A stretch of 64,000 nucleotides of DNA from Bifidobacterium oedipodis (GCF_012932425.1 NZ_JAAIII010000007.1:154298-218297); one strand, 5' to 3'. Shown: positions 36,021-45,712, counted from the stretch's first letter. A program made the numbers and translations. The notes: a model not told the origin generated them from the sequence alone.

Positions 36021-36746
36021 ATGATGTCGTATTCGAATCACATTTCACGATCGGCTTTTTCCGCGGTTCTTGCGGTTTCACTCTCCGCTTCGGCCTTTTC
36101 CCTCTCCGCCTGTCCCGCGTCGGCAGCCGATACCGGTGGGGATTCGGTTGACATGTATCGCTTGTACAATCCGTACACCGGTGAGCATCTTTACACCGAA
36201 AAAGAATCAGAGCGTGATTCTCTGGCGTCGATAGGCTGGAGGGACGAGGGCATCGGCTGGGTTGCGCCACGGGAGTCGAAAACGCCGGTGTATCGTCTAT
36301 ATAATTCTTACGTTCCCGGTGGCGACCATCATTACACCACCGACAAGACGGAGCGCGACGCCATGGTGCTCGCGGGATGGAAATACGAGGGCGTCGGCTG
36401 GTATTCCGATGACTTGCAAAGAGTTCCCGTTTACCGGCAATTCAATCCGTACGCGGTTTCCGGCACTCATAACTACACTACGGACAAGAGTGAGAATGAC
36501 GCGCTTGCTTCCAGTGGCTGGAGAGCCGAGGGCGTGGGCTGGTATGCGTTAGAGGCCGGCACGCCGGCACCGAGTCCGAACCCTACTCCGGATGAGAATT
36601 TCGTGACGGGCACGGTAGTCAACGGTAGATTCTGCAAGAAAGCCCAGATCGGCATGAAAGGCTATGACAAATACGGAAGAGTGCTGTTATGCCAGGCGCA
36701 TCCGGGGCTAACTACTCCTCAATGGACTTTGGTTGCTTCGAATTAA
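36021..36746 (+). CDS. Small secreted DUF5648 protein
   Basis: About 241 aa from the ATGATG at 36021/36024, preceded by AGAAAGGA. The frame is open back to 35838, but that part lies in a terminator and lacks a ribosome-binding site. The signal peptide (about 1-37) ends ASA. Three DUF5648-like repeats follow (MYRLYNPYTGEH, VYRLYNSYVPGGDH, VYRQFNPYAVSGTH), each with a GW-x-x-EG end. A Pro-rich hinge leads to a ~55-residue C-terminal module with two cysteines (NGRFCKKAQIG, VLLCQAH). It is a stripped-down relative of the paralogues, lacking their middle domain and leader, and sits between paralogues 1 and 2. Confidence 0.8.
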   Translation: MMSYSNHISRSAFSAVLAVSLSASAFSLSACPASAADTGGDSVDMYRLYNPYTGEHLYTEKESERDSLASIGWRDEGIGWVAPRESKTPVYRLYNSYVPGGDHHYTTDKTERDAMVLAGWKYEGVGWYSDDLQRVPVYRQFNPYAVSGTHNYTTDKSENDALASSGWRAEGVGWYALEAGTPAPSPNPTPDENFVTGTVVNGRFCKKAQIGMKGYDKYGRVLLCQAHPGLTTPQWTLVASN

Positions 36747-36766
36747 GAGCAACAGTTGATGTTGAT

Positions 36767-36798
36767 GACGGGGAACGTGGAAACGTTCCCCGTCTTTG
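36767..36798 (+). terminator. Terminator of the small DUF5648 gene
   Basis: ACGGGGAACGT / ACGTTCCCCGT hairpin followed by CTTTGTT, 20 bp after the stop. Confidence 0.8.
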
Positions 36799-36863
36799 TT
36801 ATTTCCACATTGAAAATCGTCACGTGGGTAACTAGGTGCTTGGAAATGCTCACAAAAGCGCGT

Positions 36864-36903
36864 GAGGGGTGGCTCCGGTGCTTGCGCATCGGAGTCACCC
36901 CTC
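36864..36903 (-). terminator. Terminator of paralogue 2
   Basis: GAGGGGTGGCTCCG / CGGAGTCACCCCTC hairpin. It is an inverted, near-identical copy of the paralogue 1 terminator region, including the adjoining TGACTGACACGA. Confidence 0.75.
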
Positions 36904-36952
36904 GTGTCAGTCATCGGCCTGGAGCGGGATCAGAAGGACCCCGCGCCCCGTC

Positions 36953-39220
36953 TCACTTGACGACGTTGAACAGGACGTTCTCCTGGATCCAGCCGAGCTT
37001 GACGTTCTTGGCGATCTCGTCGGAGCTCGTGGTGTACAGGTGGGTGCCCACCGTCTCGTACGGGTTGAACAGACGGGTCACGCCGGTCGTCGCGCCCTGC
37101 GGGGCGTAGAAGTACACCGGGTTGCCGTCTTCGTCGACCAGGCTGCCGCTCTTGTCGAACACCCAGCCGGCCTCGGCCAGGCCAGCGGCCTCGGTCTTGT
37201 CGGCGGTCAGCAGATGCTCGCCGTTGTACGGGTTGTACAGGCGGTACACGGCGGTGCTCAAGCCAAGCGGGTTCTTCTCGGTGACGTTGAACTGCACGCC
37301 CTCGGCCTTCCAGCCGAGCTTGGACAGGGCGGAGGACTCGTCCTGGCTCGTGGTGTACACGTGATCGCCGTTCCACTTGTTGTACAGACGGTACACCTTC
37401 ACCGGAGCAGTCTGAACAAGCTTCGCCTGCGCGTCGGAAAGCTGCTGCTGCAACGCCTTCAGCTCGGCAGCGTTAATGCCGTCCTTCTCGGCCTCAGCCT
37501 TGGCCTCGCGATATTCGGCCATGGCGGACTGATAAGCGTCATAGGATTCCGGCTTCCAGTCGGACTGCTTGTCGCCCTTGATGTAGCTACCATCAGCGTT
37601 TTGAGTCGGAATGCGGTCATACTGGCTGTTCAGCTGTTCCACATCGGCCTTCTTCCAAGCAGCGTACAGCGTGCCTGCAGTGGGAACCCATTCCGTCTTG
37701 TAGACGGGCTTTCCGCTAGCACCGTCGACGCTACCGGTAGCTGCAGTCTTCTGGTAGTAAAGGACGCCGTCCTCACCAATCTTAAGCTTGGCGTTCTCGG
37801 GCAGCTTGAAATTAGCGTCATACCAGCCGATGCTGTGCACGCCATTGTTCAGGCTCTTCGTGACAGGCTGACCAAAGGTGTCAGTGGTCCACTGGAATTC
37901 AGCCTCGCGGTTGTCAGCGAACGGAGAAGTACCATCGCTCTTCACGTACCAGCCGAGCAGAGTCCAGTTGTCACGGGTGACTTCAGAAGCGGTCGGAGTG
38001 GTGAACACGTCGCCAGCCTCATAGTACTTCTCAGTCGACTTGTTGCCATAGCTATAGTCGAAAGTGACCTTCGCATTCTTAACGGACCACTGAGCAACAA
38101 GGCTGTGATCCTTGTAGAACGTCGGATTCGCAGCGGTGTCACTATACACGTGATCCGTGTCCGGCTTGGCCGGCTCGGTGTACATGGCGAAAGTGTAGCC
38201 CTCGTTGCGAGACGGAGCAGTCGGCGCGGCGGCGGTGTTGCCCTCGTCCACGATGGTCTCGGCGAACTTGCGATCTTTGCCGGCGATTTCCGTGTAATAG
38301 GTGGCCTTATAAGCCTTCTGCCAAGTCTCACCCTTCAGATGCCAAACAGGATAGTTGGACTTTGAAACGGTATCGAAGCCCTTACGACCTCCCTGATCCT
38401 CATCCGTCCAAGTAAGCACACGAGTGTTCTGCTTAGCGCCCACTGCAGTGTAGCCTTCCGGATACTCAATCTTGGAGCCAAATGCGGCGTCGACATACTT
38501 ATCGACAATGTCATCAGCGTCATAGTCGTATGCGATAGTCACGGCATCCTCGGTGGTCACCGGAGTAAGCGTGACTTTGTCCGCATGGTAGCGGTCATAG
38601 TTCAGCTTGTCGACGAAGTTCGTCGTAAGTTCGTCCGAAGAGACGGCATCGCCCTTGTTCGTGGACCAGCCGGTCAGAGCCTTTTGGTCGTTAGGGATGT
38701 CGACGGGAAGTTCCCAAGCGGCAATCTTCTGATCCTTGCCAGCGACTTCAATCGTCTTCGTGTTTTGGACATCCCCATTATCTGGATCCGCATCGGTGTC
38801 AACTTCACCTTTGCCGTCAAAGGTGATTACGTAGAGGTCATCCGGCTCGGCAAAGTGGGCATACAGGGTCAAATCAGCATTCACGAACGTCGACGGATTA
38901 AACTTCTCTCCGCCTTCAGCTGCGGTATACCAGCCGGTAAAACGCTCTAACTTCTTGGTCGCTTTATAACCCTCAAGGGAGTAGTCAGCCGAATTGTAAC
39001 CGAGCTCACCCTTAAACGACGGATTGTCAGCGGTCTTGAACGTATCCACGGACTTTCCGTTAACCTGGCCGCCATTAGCGTTGAACGTGACTGTGAAGTT
39101 GTAATCCGCAACCTCCGCAGCCGCGTTGGCGGTGCTTGCGGCGACGCCCATGGTCGCGATCATCGCGACCGAGGCGAGGCCCGCGAGCGGCGCGCGCCAT
39201 GCATTCTTGTTTCCAGTCAT
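36953..39220 (-). CDS. Secreted InlB-like/DUF5648 repeat protein, paralogue 2
   Basis: 755 aa, same plan as paralogue 1: identical signal peptide through ASTANA, a middle with FTGWYTAAEGG near 95 and LLGWYVKSDG near 427, and three DUF5648-like repeats from about residue 612. The tail is almost identical to that of paralogues 1 and 7 at DNA level, whereas most of the middle differs. A helical, Ala/Glu/Lys-rich spacer (about 555-610) precedes the tail. The same leader CTAGAAGAAAGGTTCCAGGAAT lies upstream. It is on the opposite strand to paralogue 1, tail to tail. Confidence 0.85.
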   Translation of the reverse strand: MTGNKNAWRAPLAGLASVAMIATMGVAASTANAAAEVADYNFTVTFNANGGQVNGKSVDTFKTADNPSFKGELGYNSADYSLEGYKATKKLERFTGWYTAAEGGEKFNPSTFVNADLTLYAHFAEPDDLYVITFDGKGEVDTDADPDNGDVQNTKTIEVAGKDQKIAAWELPVDIPNDQKALTGWSTNKGDAVSSDELTTNFVDKLNYDRYHADKVTLTPVTTEDAVTIAYDYDADDIVDKYVDAAFGSKIEYPEGYTAVGAKQNTRVLTWTDEDQGGRKGFDTVSKSNYPVWHLKGETWQKAYKATYYTEIAGKDRKFAETIVDEGNTAAAPTAPSRNEGYTFAMYTEPAKPDTDHVYSDTAANPTFYKDHSLVAQWSVKNAKVTFDYSYGNKSTEKYYEAGDVFTTPTASEVTRDNWTLLGWYVKSDGTSPFADNREAEFQWTTDTFGQPVTKSLNNGVHSIGWYDANFKLPENAKLKIGEDGVLYYQKTAATGSVDGASGKPVYKTEWVPTAGTLYAAWKKADVEQLNSQYDRIPTQNADGSYIKGDKQSDWKPESYDAYQSAMAEYREAKAEAEKDGINAAELKALQQQLSDAQAKLVQTAPVKVYRLYNKWNGDHVYTTSQDESSALSKLGWKAEGVQFNVTEKNPLGLSTAVYRLYNPYNGEHLLTADKTEAAGLAEAGWVFDKSGSLVDEDGNPVYFYAPQGATTGVTRLFNPYETVGTHLYTTSSDEIAKNVKLGWIQENVLFNVVK

Positions 39221-39304
39221 ATTCCTGGAACCTTTCTTCTAGGGCCATAGGAACGAAAATTGGCCTAGGGATTTCGAGCACTCAATCTATCTGGCAAACT
39301 GTCT

Positions 39305-39352
39305 CTTCCGGGGGTTATTCTCGCAATATCAATGAGGAATAACCCCCGGAAG
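39305..39352. promoter_or_regulatory. Long perfect inverted repeat before the DUF4143 ATPase
   Basis: 16-bp perfect arms CTTCCGGGGGTTATTC / GAATAACCCCCGGAAG around a 16-base loop. It ends 19-25 bp before the ATPase start codons. It may be an operator or a hairpin controlling that gene's expression; as a terminator it would have no gene to end. Confidence 0.55.
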
Positions 39353-39370
39353 TAATGAATTGGGAAGGGG

Positions 39371-40615
39371 ATGATGATGGAACGCCTGTATCGCAGGGAA
39401 CGCTATCTGGAGCATATCCGTCCGTTCTATGCCGATGCCGGGCTGATCAAGGTGGTCACCGGCATCAGGCGGTGTGGCAAGTCGAGCCTGCTGCGGACCG
39501 TGGCCGAGGAACTGGTCGAGGGCGGCGTTCCCTCTTCGAATGTGGTCGAGATGAATCTCGATCGTCGTGAGTTCCGGCATGTGACCACGCCTGATCTGCT
39601 GGATGCGGCCATCGAGGAGCGTCTGCGTGGCACGCAGGGCATGCGTTACCTGTTCATCGACGAGGTGCAGAACGTGAAGGGTTACGAGACCGTGGTCAAC
39701 GCGTGGCGCGAGGAGGGCGACGTGTCGATCTTCCTGACCGGCTCGAACTCGTACCTGCTGTCGGGCGAGTTGGCCACCAAGCTCACCGGCCGGTATGTCG
39801 AGATCGGGATGTTCACGCTCTCGTTCTCGGAATACCTGGGCATGCGCGGTTTCCTCGGCAAACCCGAGGCGCCGCGAGCGCAATGCTTCCGCGAATGGCT
39901 GACCTACGGCGGGTTCCCCAAGTCCCTCGACTACGACGATCCCGCGGCGAGGGACCAGTACGTCGACGACGTGATAGGCCAGATCTTCGAGAAGGACATC
40001 ACCGCCAGGAGGCGCGTCACCAACCGGGACACGTTCGAGCGCGTGCAGACCTATCTGATCAACAACTATGCATCGCCCACGAATCTCGCCGGCATCATCG
40101 ACTACATGGAGCACACGCAGGGCGTGCGCATCAAACGGGAGACGCTCGCCGGCTACGTGCGCCTGTTGGAGAACGCACGCATATTGTGCAAATGTCCGCG
40201 ATTCGACCTGAGAAGCCGCAGATCATTGCGCGGCGGGGAAAAATACTATCTCGCCGATCTGGGCATCTACCACGCGCGCAACGCCGACACACGGTTGAGC
40301 TACGGGCCCATGCTCGAGAACGTGCTGTACACGCACCTGCTGTCCAAGGGATACAAGGTCAGTGTGGGAAGGATCGGCAGTCTCGAATGCGACTTCATTG
40401 TGCGCAGGGACGACCAGTACGCGTACATACAGGTCTCCATGAGCGTCGAGGACCCGCAGGTCGAGGAACGCGAATACCGGCCGTTCTCCAAACTGCGGGA
40501 CGGATACCCGCGCTACCTGTTCACGCTCGACCCGCTGCCATTGCAGCGAGACGGTGTGCGCCATCTCAACCTCATGGACTTCCTCGCCGCCGACGGCGAT
40601 CTTGATCTCGGATAG
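39371..40615 (+). CDS. AAA_14/DUF4143 ATPase
   Basis: 414 aa, or two fewer if started at the third of three tandem ATGs (39371/39374/39377); GAAGGGG lies directly upstream. The AAA domain has the P-loop TGIRRCGKSSLL (about 30-41), Walker B as RYLFIDEVQN (about 94-103), and a sensor-like FLTGSNSYLLSG. The C-terminal DUF4143 part includes LTYGGFP and ends with a nuclease-like ECDFIV ... YIQV pattern (E-x-D and Q-V), which recalls the PD-(D/E)XK fold. These ATPases are widespread in gut bacteria and archaea and their role is unknown. It lies head-to-head inside the gap between paralogues 2 and 3. Confidence 0.88.
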   Translation: MMMERLYRRERYLEHIRPFYADAGLIKVVTGIRRCGKSSLLRTVAEELVEGGVPSSNVVEMNLDRREFRHVTTPDLLDAAIEERLRGTQGMRYLFIDEVQNVKGYETVVNAWREEGDVSIFLTGSNSYLLSGELATKLTGRYVEIGMFTLSFSEYLGMRGFLGKPEAPRAQCFREWLTYGGFPKSLDYDDPAARDQYVDDVIGQIFEKDITARRRVTNRDTFERVQTYLINNYASPTNLAGIIDYMEHTQGVRIKRETLAGYVRLLENARILCKCPRFDLRSRRSLRGGEKYYLADLGIYHARNADTRLSYGPMLENVLYTHLLSKGYKVSVGRIGSLECDFIVRRDDQYAYIQVSMSVEDPQVEEREYRPFSKLRDGYPRYLFTLDPLPLQRDGVRHLNLMDFLAADGDLDLG

Positions 40616-40653
40616 GTCTGGGATCCGCGCAACCTGTCAGAAATTTATCGACA

Positions 40654-40671
40654 AATCTTTCATGAAAGATT
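40654..40671. promoter_or_regulatory. 18-bp perfect palindrome
   Basis: AATCTTTCATGAAAGATT has no spacer. It lies between the ATPase stop and the end of the convergent membrane-protein gene. It is AT-rich for a terminator and might be a binding site. Confidence 0.35.
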
Positions 40672-40799
40672 AATGATCGGGAATGATAGGTTCAGCCTGA
40701 TAGATTCGGAATCCAAACGATGAGAATATGGGCGAAGTCGGTGAAACAGATGTAGGGGCCTATAGAGGATATCTGCTTGTCATGGTTGAGAGCTGCCTC

Positions 40800-43049
40800 C
40801 TATTGTGCATTGAAATGTTGTCGTTGGACTATGCGATATAAGGTGAACCCGTTGGCTTGGCCCATAGGGGCAAACCGCACATCATCAGTCTGATATTCCT
40901 CGGGATTCTGCTTGGAAAGGATGTGCGTGGCGCCTATCGTGACGAGGTCGTTAGCCGTCATATGCACTATGAGGTAATCAGGATGCCCTTTGGCAAGTTC
41001 GAAAGAGGGCGAGCCTTTGGCTTGAAGTTGGATTTGGACGAATGCGTATCGATTATAGAGTTTTTCGTAGCGCCTGTCAGGATCCAGCTTATGCCACCGT
41101 TTGAGTGCAGGCATGGTGTTGGCTGACGTGATGGCGGGGATGCCGGAGGCTACCATGCCTTGCCCGATATAGGGGTCATCGGTGACGAGCTTCGCCGTGC
41201 TAGTGCGATTTCCCAGTTCAGAACGCACCATTGCCGGTACGGGATTGTCGAGAATGGCCGACGCCCCATGCTGTATGGGGTTCACGCATAGGCCGGAGAT
41301 AAGCACCATAACGCTGGCCGACGCAACCAGTCTGACTCCGAATTGTTTGTCGACCGCTGCGCTGAACACGGAGAACAGAAAAACCGCAAGAATCGCGAGG
41401 GCAAGGCAAGTAAAGACACGGTTCAGGGGACATTCGGACAGACGATCTGCCAAAGCAACGAGAAACACCGCAAGAATCATCGATATGATTGCTCTTGGAA
41501 TCACGCGGCAGATAGGGGAATCATCGTGTCCGTTGACATCTGACGTGCCAGGTCGATGCAAGAAAGGCAGCAGCGTCAAAGAACGAATCAATAGGATGAT
41601 ATCCAAGAAGGATGTTGCCAATTCCAGCCGCCCGGTGGTCACCATGGACAGCAAAGTGGCGGAACTCAGCCAAGAGGGGAATCCGAATAGCCCGTACGCC
41701 AAGAGGAACAGGTCGCAAAGCAGCAAGGCCATCAACTTTGAATCCCGGTGTTTGGCAAGCACCATCAATGCAAGAATTATCCCCACGGGAAACAGTGTGA
41801 AGAACGAAGCGCGTTCCGGCGCATTCGGTATGGCCGAGTCGGCATCCAATGCGAGCAACGGAGAGGACACATAATCGGACAGGGATTGCAACAGACCGCC
41901 GCCGCTCTCTTTGCGTGCCCCGGGATACGCGGTATTGGCAACCAGGCGAATAGCCTCGCGCGATTGCCAACATATCGTCAGCAAAACAACGATAAGCAGA
42001 ATAGTCATCACGCATATGGGAAGCAACCCAGCAGCAAAACGCCGATTGGAATGCCGCCCACCCTTCAACCGCCTACTGAATATACCGAAATCCTGTATAA
42101 AAACGGCGACACCGAGCGCCGCGAAAACGTAGAACAGAGGCACCTGCCAGGCAGGGTAGAGCACCAGCGCATATCCGCCCGCGCAATATGCAATCCCCGC
42201 GGCAACAGCCCACCGGCCAATTACCGATGAACTCAGCCAATACTTATCGAATAGAAGAACAAGCAGCTGGCCGAAAATAAACAATTCAGCGATGCCATTG
42301 ATGGCGAACCACCATTGCAGCACGGGGCCAAACCCCACCAACACCGCATACGCAAAGGAAAGACACCGATCGTCATTGGTCAGAAACCTGCCGAATTCAT
42401 ACGAAACCAGCAACAGGCAAGCAAGACGCGCTGTCCAAAAGAACGAGAGCCCATGTTCACTACCCAGCAACATAAACCCCCACAGGAACGGACGGAATGC
42501 CGTGGCCAACGCCCACGCAGGTTGCCCGTACAGCATGGTCACATCCGTTGCGGATGCCCGCAGAATATTTGAAATGGGAGCATAGCTGTTGCTGGATTGG
42601 GAAAACGCAAAAGGCGTAAACACCGCCCACTCGTCACTGCGGATGCCTCTCGGTATGCCGAACAATGTTCCATCATCAGGCACACCACCGAAGACCGTGG
42701 ACCATCGGGCGACAGAAGAACCGCTGATCGACCAGCCAGTACATGCCGCAACAACCAACACGCCCAGCGGCCAACGCCATCGATGCGCCCAATGCAGCAA
42801 TGGTTTGCCGCGAACATCCAAAAGGACAAGCGCCAATGAAATCACAAGCCAGACCAGAGGAACTCGCCACAATGACGCGCGGGAAAACCAACCAATCACT
42901 CCCGTAGCGTCGAAAGAGGTACGGGACGCGACTACGGCCTGATGAAAACACTCAAGATACAGAGACGACACCAATCCGACCGCGAAAAAACAAAGAACCC
43001 GAACCGCATCAAACCGCTTGCCCCCAAGAACGCTCCTGCTCACGCCCAC
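40800..43049 (-). CDS. Large multi-pass membrane protein (GT-C/YfhO-like)
   Basis: 749 aa with about 13 hydrophobic segments and a soluble C-terminal region from about 625. The layout, with a membrane part and a final extracellular beta-rich domain, resembles YfhO/GT-C-type membrane glycosyltransferases. No catalytic residue can be assigned with certainty. The motif GIRSDEWAVFTPF (about 134-146), early after the second segment group, resembles the conserved acidic loop of GT-C enzymes. It probably acts on surface glycans using a lipid-linked sugar (inference). It occupies the same inter-paralogue gap as the DUF4143 ATPase and is convergent with it. Confidence 0.6.
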   Translation of the reverse strand: MGVSRSVLGGKRFDAVRVLCFFAVGLVSSLYLECFHQAVVASRTSFDATGVIGWFSRASLWRVPLVWLVISLALVLLDVRGKPLLHWAHRWRWPLGVLVVAACTGWSISGSSVARWSTVFGGVPDDGTLFGIPRGIRSDEWAVFTPFAFSQSSNSYAPISNILRASATDVTMLYGQPAWALATAFRPFLWGFMLLGSEHGLSFFWTARLACLLLVSYEFGRFLTNDDRCLSFAYAVLVGFGPVLQWWFAINGIAELFIFGQLLVLLFDKYWLSSSVIGRWAVAAGIAYCAGGYALVLYPAWQVPLFYVFAALGVAVFIQDFGIFSRRLKGGRHSNRRFAAGLLPICVMTILLIVVLLTICWQSREAIRLVANTAYPGARKESGGGLLQSLSDYVSSPLLALDADSAIPNAPERASFFTLFPVGIILALMVLAKHRDSKLMALLLCDLFLLAYGLFGFPSWLSSATLLSMVTTGRLELATSFLDIILLIRSLTLLPFLHRPGTSDVNGHDDSPICRVIPRAIISMILAVFLVALADRLSECPLNRVFTCLALAILAVFLFSVFSAAVDKQFGVRLVASASVMVLISGLCVNPIQHGASAILDNPVPAMVRSELGNRTSTAKLVTDDPYIGQGMVASGIPAITSANTMPALKRWHKLDPDRRYEKLYNRYAFVQIQLQAKGSPSFELAKGHPDYLIVHMTANDLVTIGATHILSKQNPEEYQTDDVRFAPMGQANGFTLYRIVQRQHFNAQ

Positions 43050-43254
43050 AGTATATGGCCGCGCTCAAAAAGCGAAGACAATGCTTTCAACTATTGAGTG
43101 GTTCCTCCCCTATAGCAGATTCTCAGCACCTCTGACATCCTCAACCTTACGTTTGCAATAGTGGTGCCCCTCAACTCAAAATGCAAGCACCACGTACAGA
43201 CCGCAAAAGGCACGAAGCCCAACAGTCTCCTGTCCCTAGAAGAAAGGTTCCAGG

Positions 43255-45423
43255 ATGACTGGAAACAAGAATGTTTGGCGCGCGCCGCTCGCGGGCCTCG
43301 CGTCCGTGGCGATGCTGGCCACGATGGGCGTGGCCGCGGGAACGGCGAACGCGGCGTCGGCCTCCAGTGGTGATGCGACTATCACTTTCAAGACCGATGG
43401 TGGTGTGATGTTCTCTAAGGCGTCCGCCGATGCTGAGAACAAGGAATCCGACACCTTCACCGTCAAGGCGGACAAGGACGGCAGCTTGGCTGACGAGTTC
43501 GCGGCCGCTGAGGCGGTTTTGCCGACCCTCAAGTCTGGCGCGTACACGGGTTGGTACGAAGCGGCAGGTAAGAGCGAGGCCGTGCTTTCCAGCACGAAGG
43601 ACGACACTTCGCGAACCGTGTACCTGCACTACAGTGATAATGCCGCAGACATCTACAATGTGACCATCAATACTAACAAACTGGTATCGGGCGGTGAATC
43701 CTCGTTCCAGGTGCTCGCTTCCGATGGCATTTCCACCTCGCAGGTTCCGTCCCAGGACGTGCAGGACGGCAAGGTCGTCAAAAACTGGAAAAACGGCAAC
43801 AACGATTTCTACACGAATGTGACCGACGTAAACTCCGGCTTGGAGGGTGCAGCTAATCAGGGCACACATAACATCGTGCTGACCGCCCAGGCCGAGGACG
43901 CTTGGGTCGTCACGTTCTCCGGCAAGAACGCCATTAAGAACGCCGATAGCAAGTGGGACTACGCCCTGTATGACAGCGAGAACAATGAGCTCGCTGCGAA
44001 GGGCGCGGAGTACAAGGTTGATGTGAAGAAGGGCGCCGCGTTCGAAGGCACCGTCGTCGCGATTACCGGCGACGAGGGCAGCCCGAAGCAGGCATCCAAG
44101 TTCTACACCAAGCAGGCCAACAAGCTCGAGGATCTCGCCGGTTCCGAGTTCGACCCGTCCTCCATCACCAAGAATGTCACCGTGTATCCGGGCGATGCCG
44201 TCCAGCAGTACGAAGTGACGTTCAACTACAACGATCAGCGAGACGACAAGTCCGTCGTGTCCAAGGTGGCCGCAGGCGAAACCGTCGCCGAGCCCGCCGG
44301 CGTGGCCTACAACTATGGCAAGAACGCCGAGGGCGAAACCCTGACCTACGCCACGAACAGCCATGGACAGAAGGTTCATTACGAGTTCGCCGGATGGTAC
44401 ACCGATGCGTCCCTGAAGGATGATTCCAAGTACGACTTCTCCTCCAAGGTCGAGAAGGCGATCACGCTGTACGCGAAGTGGAGCGTCACCGAAATCGGCA
44501 TCGACTTCGATCCGAACTACGGCGTTGCCAAGACCGAGACCAAGTGGTTCGCCGACGGCGACGTGTTCCAGGCCCCCGAGTTCTCCCGCGATGGCTTCGT
44601 CATCGACACCTGGACCCCGGCCGGCTACGAGACCTGGGTCAACGCCGTGCTGACCATCAAGGGCGACGAGCTCCAAGGCCGTCGCGGCAACGCCAAGAAC
44701 GACACGCTGAAGGCCTCCGTGTTCCAGGCCCAGTGGGTCGTGGATCCGAACGCCAAGCCCGAGGACCTCAAGGCCACGCTCGAGAACCTCGAGAAGAAGG
44801 TAACGATCGAGAAGGATGGTAAGTACATCAAGGGCGAGGATCAGGATGACTTTACCGCTGAATCCTTCGACCAGTACGTGACCGACTACCAGAAGTACCT
44901 GAAGGACAAGGGCAACCCGTCCACCAACAACGACTACGCCAAGCTGATCGACAAGCTCGAGACCTTGCAGGCCAAGCTTGTCCAGACCGCTCCGGTGAAG
45001 GTGTACCGTCTGTACAACCAGTGGAACGGCGACCACCTGTACACCACGAGCTCGACCGAATACAAGGCTTTGGCAGCGATTGGCTGGACCACCGAGGGCG
45101 TGCAGTTCAACGTGACTGACGACGCTTCCTTCGGCACCGCCGTGTACCGCCTGTACAACCCGTTCAACGGCGAGCACCTGCTGACCGCCGACAAGGACGA
45201 AGCCAAGACTTTGGTCAAGGGAGGCTGGCAGAGTGACGCATCCGGCGACAGCCTGACTGCGTACTTCTACGCCCCGCAGGGTGCGACGACCGGCGTGACC
45301 CGTCTGTTCAACCCGTACGTGACGGTGGGCACCCACCTGTACACCACCGATGCCGACGAGATCGCCAAGAACGTCAAGCTCGGCTGGATTCAGGAAGACG
45401 TGCTGTTCAACGTCGTCAAGTGA
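43255..45423 (+). CDS. Secreted InlB-like/DUF5648 repeat protein, paralogue 3
   Basis: 722 aa. The signal peptide differs slightly (MTGNKNVWR..., ending GTANA), and the leader lacks the AT before the ATG (...TTCCAGGATG). The middle shows YTGWYEAAGKS near 98 and FAGWYTDAS near 380, plus further B-repeat-like units. The three DUF5648-like repeats begin near residue 581 (VYRLYNQWNGDH, VYRLYNPFNGEH, VTRLFNPYVTVG). Compared with paralogue 1 the tail is related but clearly different, closest to paralogue 5. It is convergent with paralogue 4, with an IS3 remnant and a DUF2142 gene between them. Confidence 0.85.
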   Translation: MTGNKNVWRAPLAGLASVAMLATMGVAAGTANAASASSGDATITFKTDGGVMFSKASADAENKESDTFTVKADKDGSLADEFAAAEAVLPTLKSGAYTGWYEAAGKSEAVLSSTKDDTSRTVYLHYSDNAADIYNVTINTNKLVSGGESSFQVLASDGISTSQVPSQDVQDGKVVKNWKNGNNDFYTNVTDVNSGLEGAANQGTHNIVLTAQAEDAWVVTFSGKNAIKNADSKWDYALYDSENNELAAKGAEYKVDVKKGAAFEGTVVAITGDEGSPKQASKFYTKQANKLEDLAGSEFDPSSITKNVTVYPGDAVQQYEVTFNYNDQRDDKSVVSKVAAGETVAEPAGVAYNYGKNAEGETLTYATNSHGQKVHYEFAGWYTDASLKDDSKYDFSSKVEKAITLYAKWSVTEIGIDFDPNYGVAKTETKWFADGDVFQAPEFSRDGFVIDTWTPAGYETWVNAVLTIKGDELQGRRGNAKNDTLKASVFQAQWVVDPNAKPEDLKATLENLEKKVTIEKDGKYIKGEDQDDFTAESFDQYVTDYQKYLKDKGNPSTNNDYAKLIDKLETLQAKLVQTAPVKVYRLYNQWNGDHLYTTSSTEYKALAAIGWTTEGVQFNVTDDASFGTAVYRLYNPFNGEHLLTADKDEAKTLVKGGWQSDASGDSLTAYFYAPQGATTGVTRLFNPYVTVGTHLYTTDADEIAKNVKLGWIQEDVLFNVVK

Positions 45424-45454
45424 ATCGCCACTGACATCAATACGATCTGATTGA

Positions 45455-45488
45455 TGATGGCCCGGAACCCCATGGCTCCGGGCCATCA
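45455..45488 (+). terminator. Terminator of paralogue 3
   Basis: TGATGGCCCGGA / TCCGGGCCATCA hairpin, 32 bp after the stop, followed by TTCGTTC. Confidence 0.75.
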
Positions 45489-45495
45489 TTCGTTC

Positions 45496-45672
45496 GCCGA
45501 GCAGGTACCCGGTCATCTCAAGGACGAGTTTTGCCGCAAGTACGAATCCGACTCGTCCGAGCAGTTTAAATCAAGCTCGACGCGTACATCATCCGTCGGA
45601 ACACCAAATGGCACCAGATACAAACTCGGGTACATCCCGGAGGAATTCCGGAACATGTCCCTCGCACCCTGC
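45496..45672 (+). pseudogene. Remnant of an IS3-family transposase C-terminus
   Basis: One frame reads AEQVPGHLKDEFCRKYE and later YKLGYIPEEFRNMSLAP. Another, between them, reads LDAYIIRRNTKWHQIQ. Together these match the end of IS3 OrfB: GH-x-KDEF, a DAYI-x-x-NTK stretch, then LGY-x-PEEFRNMSL. At least two frameshifts are needed, and everything before is missing. It abuts the paralogue 3 terminator. Confidence 0.75.
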
Positions 45673-45712
45673 CCCCGTATCCTAATAAAACATCCAGCGA
45701 ACGGGGCATAGC

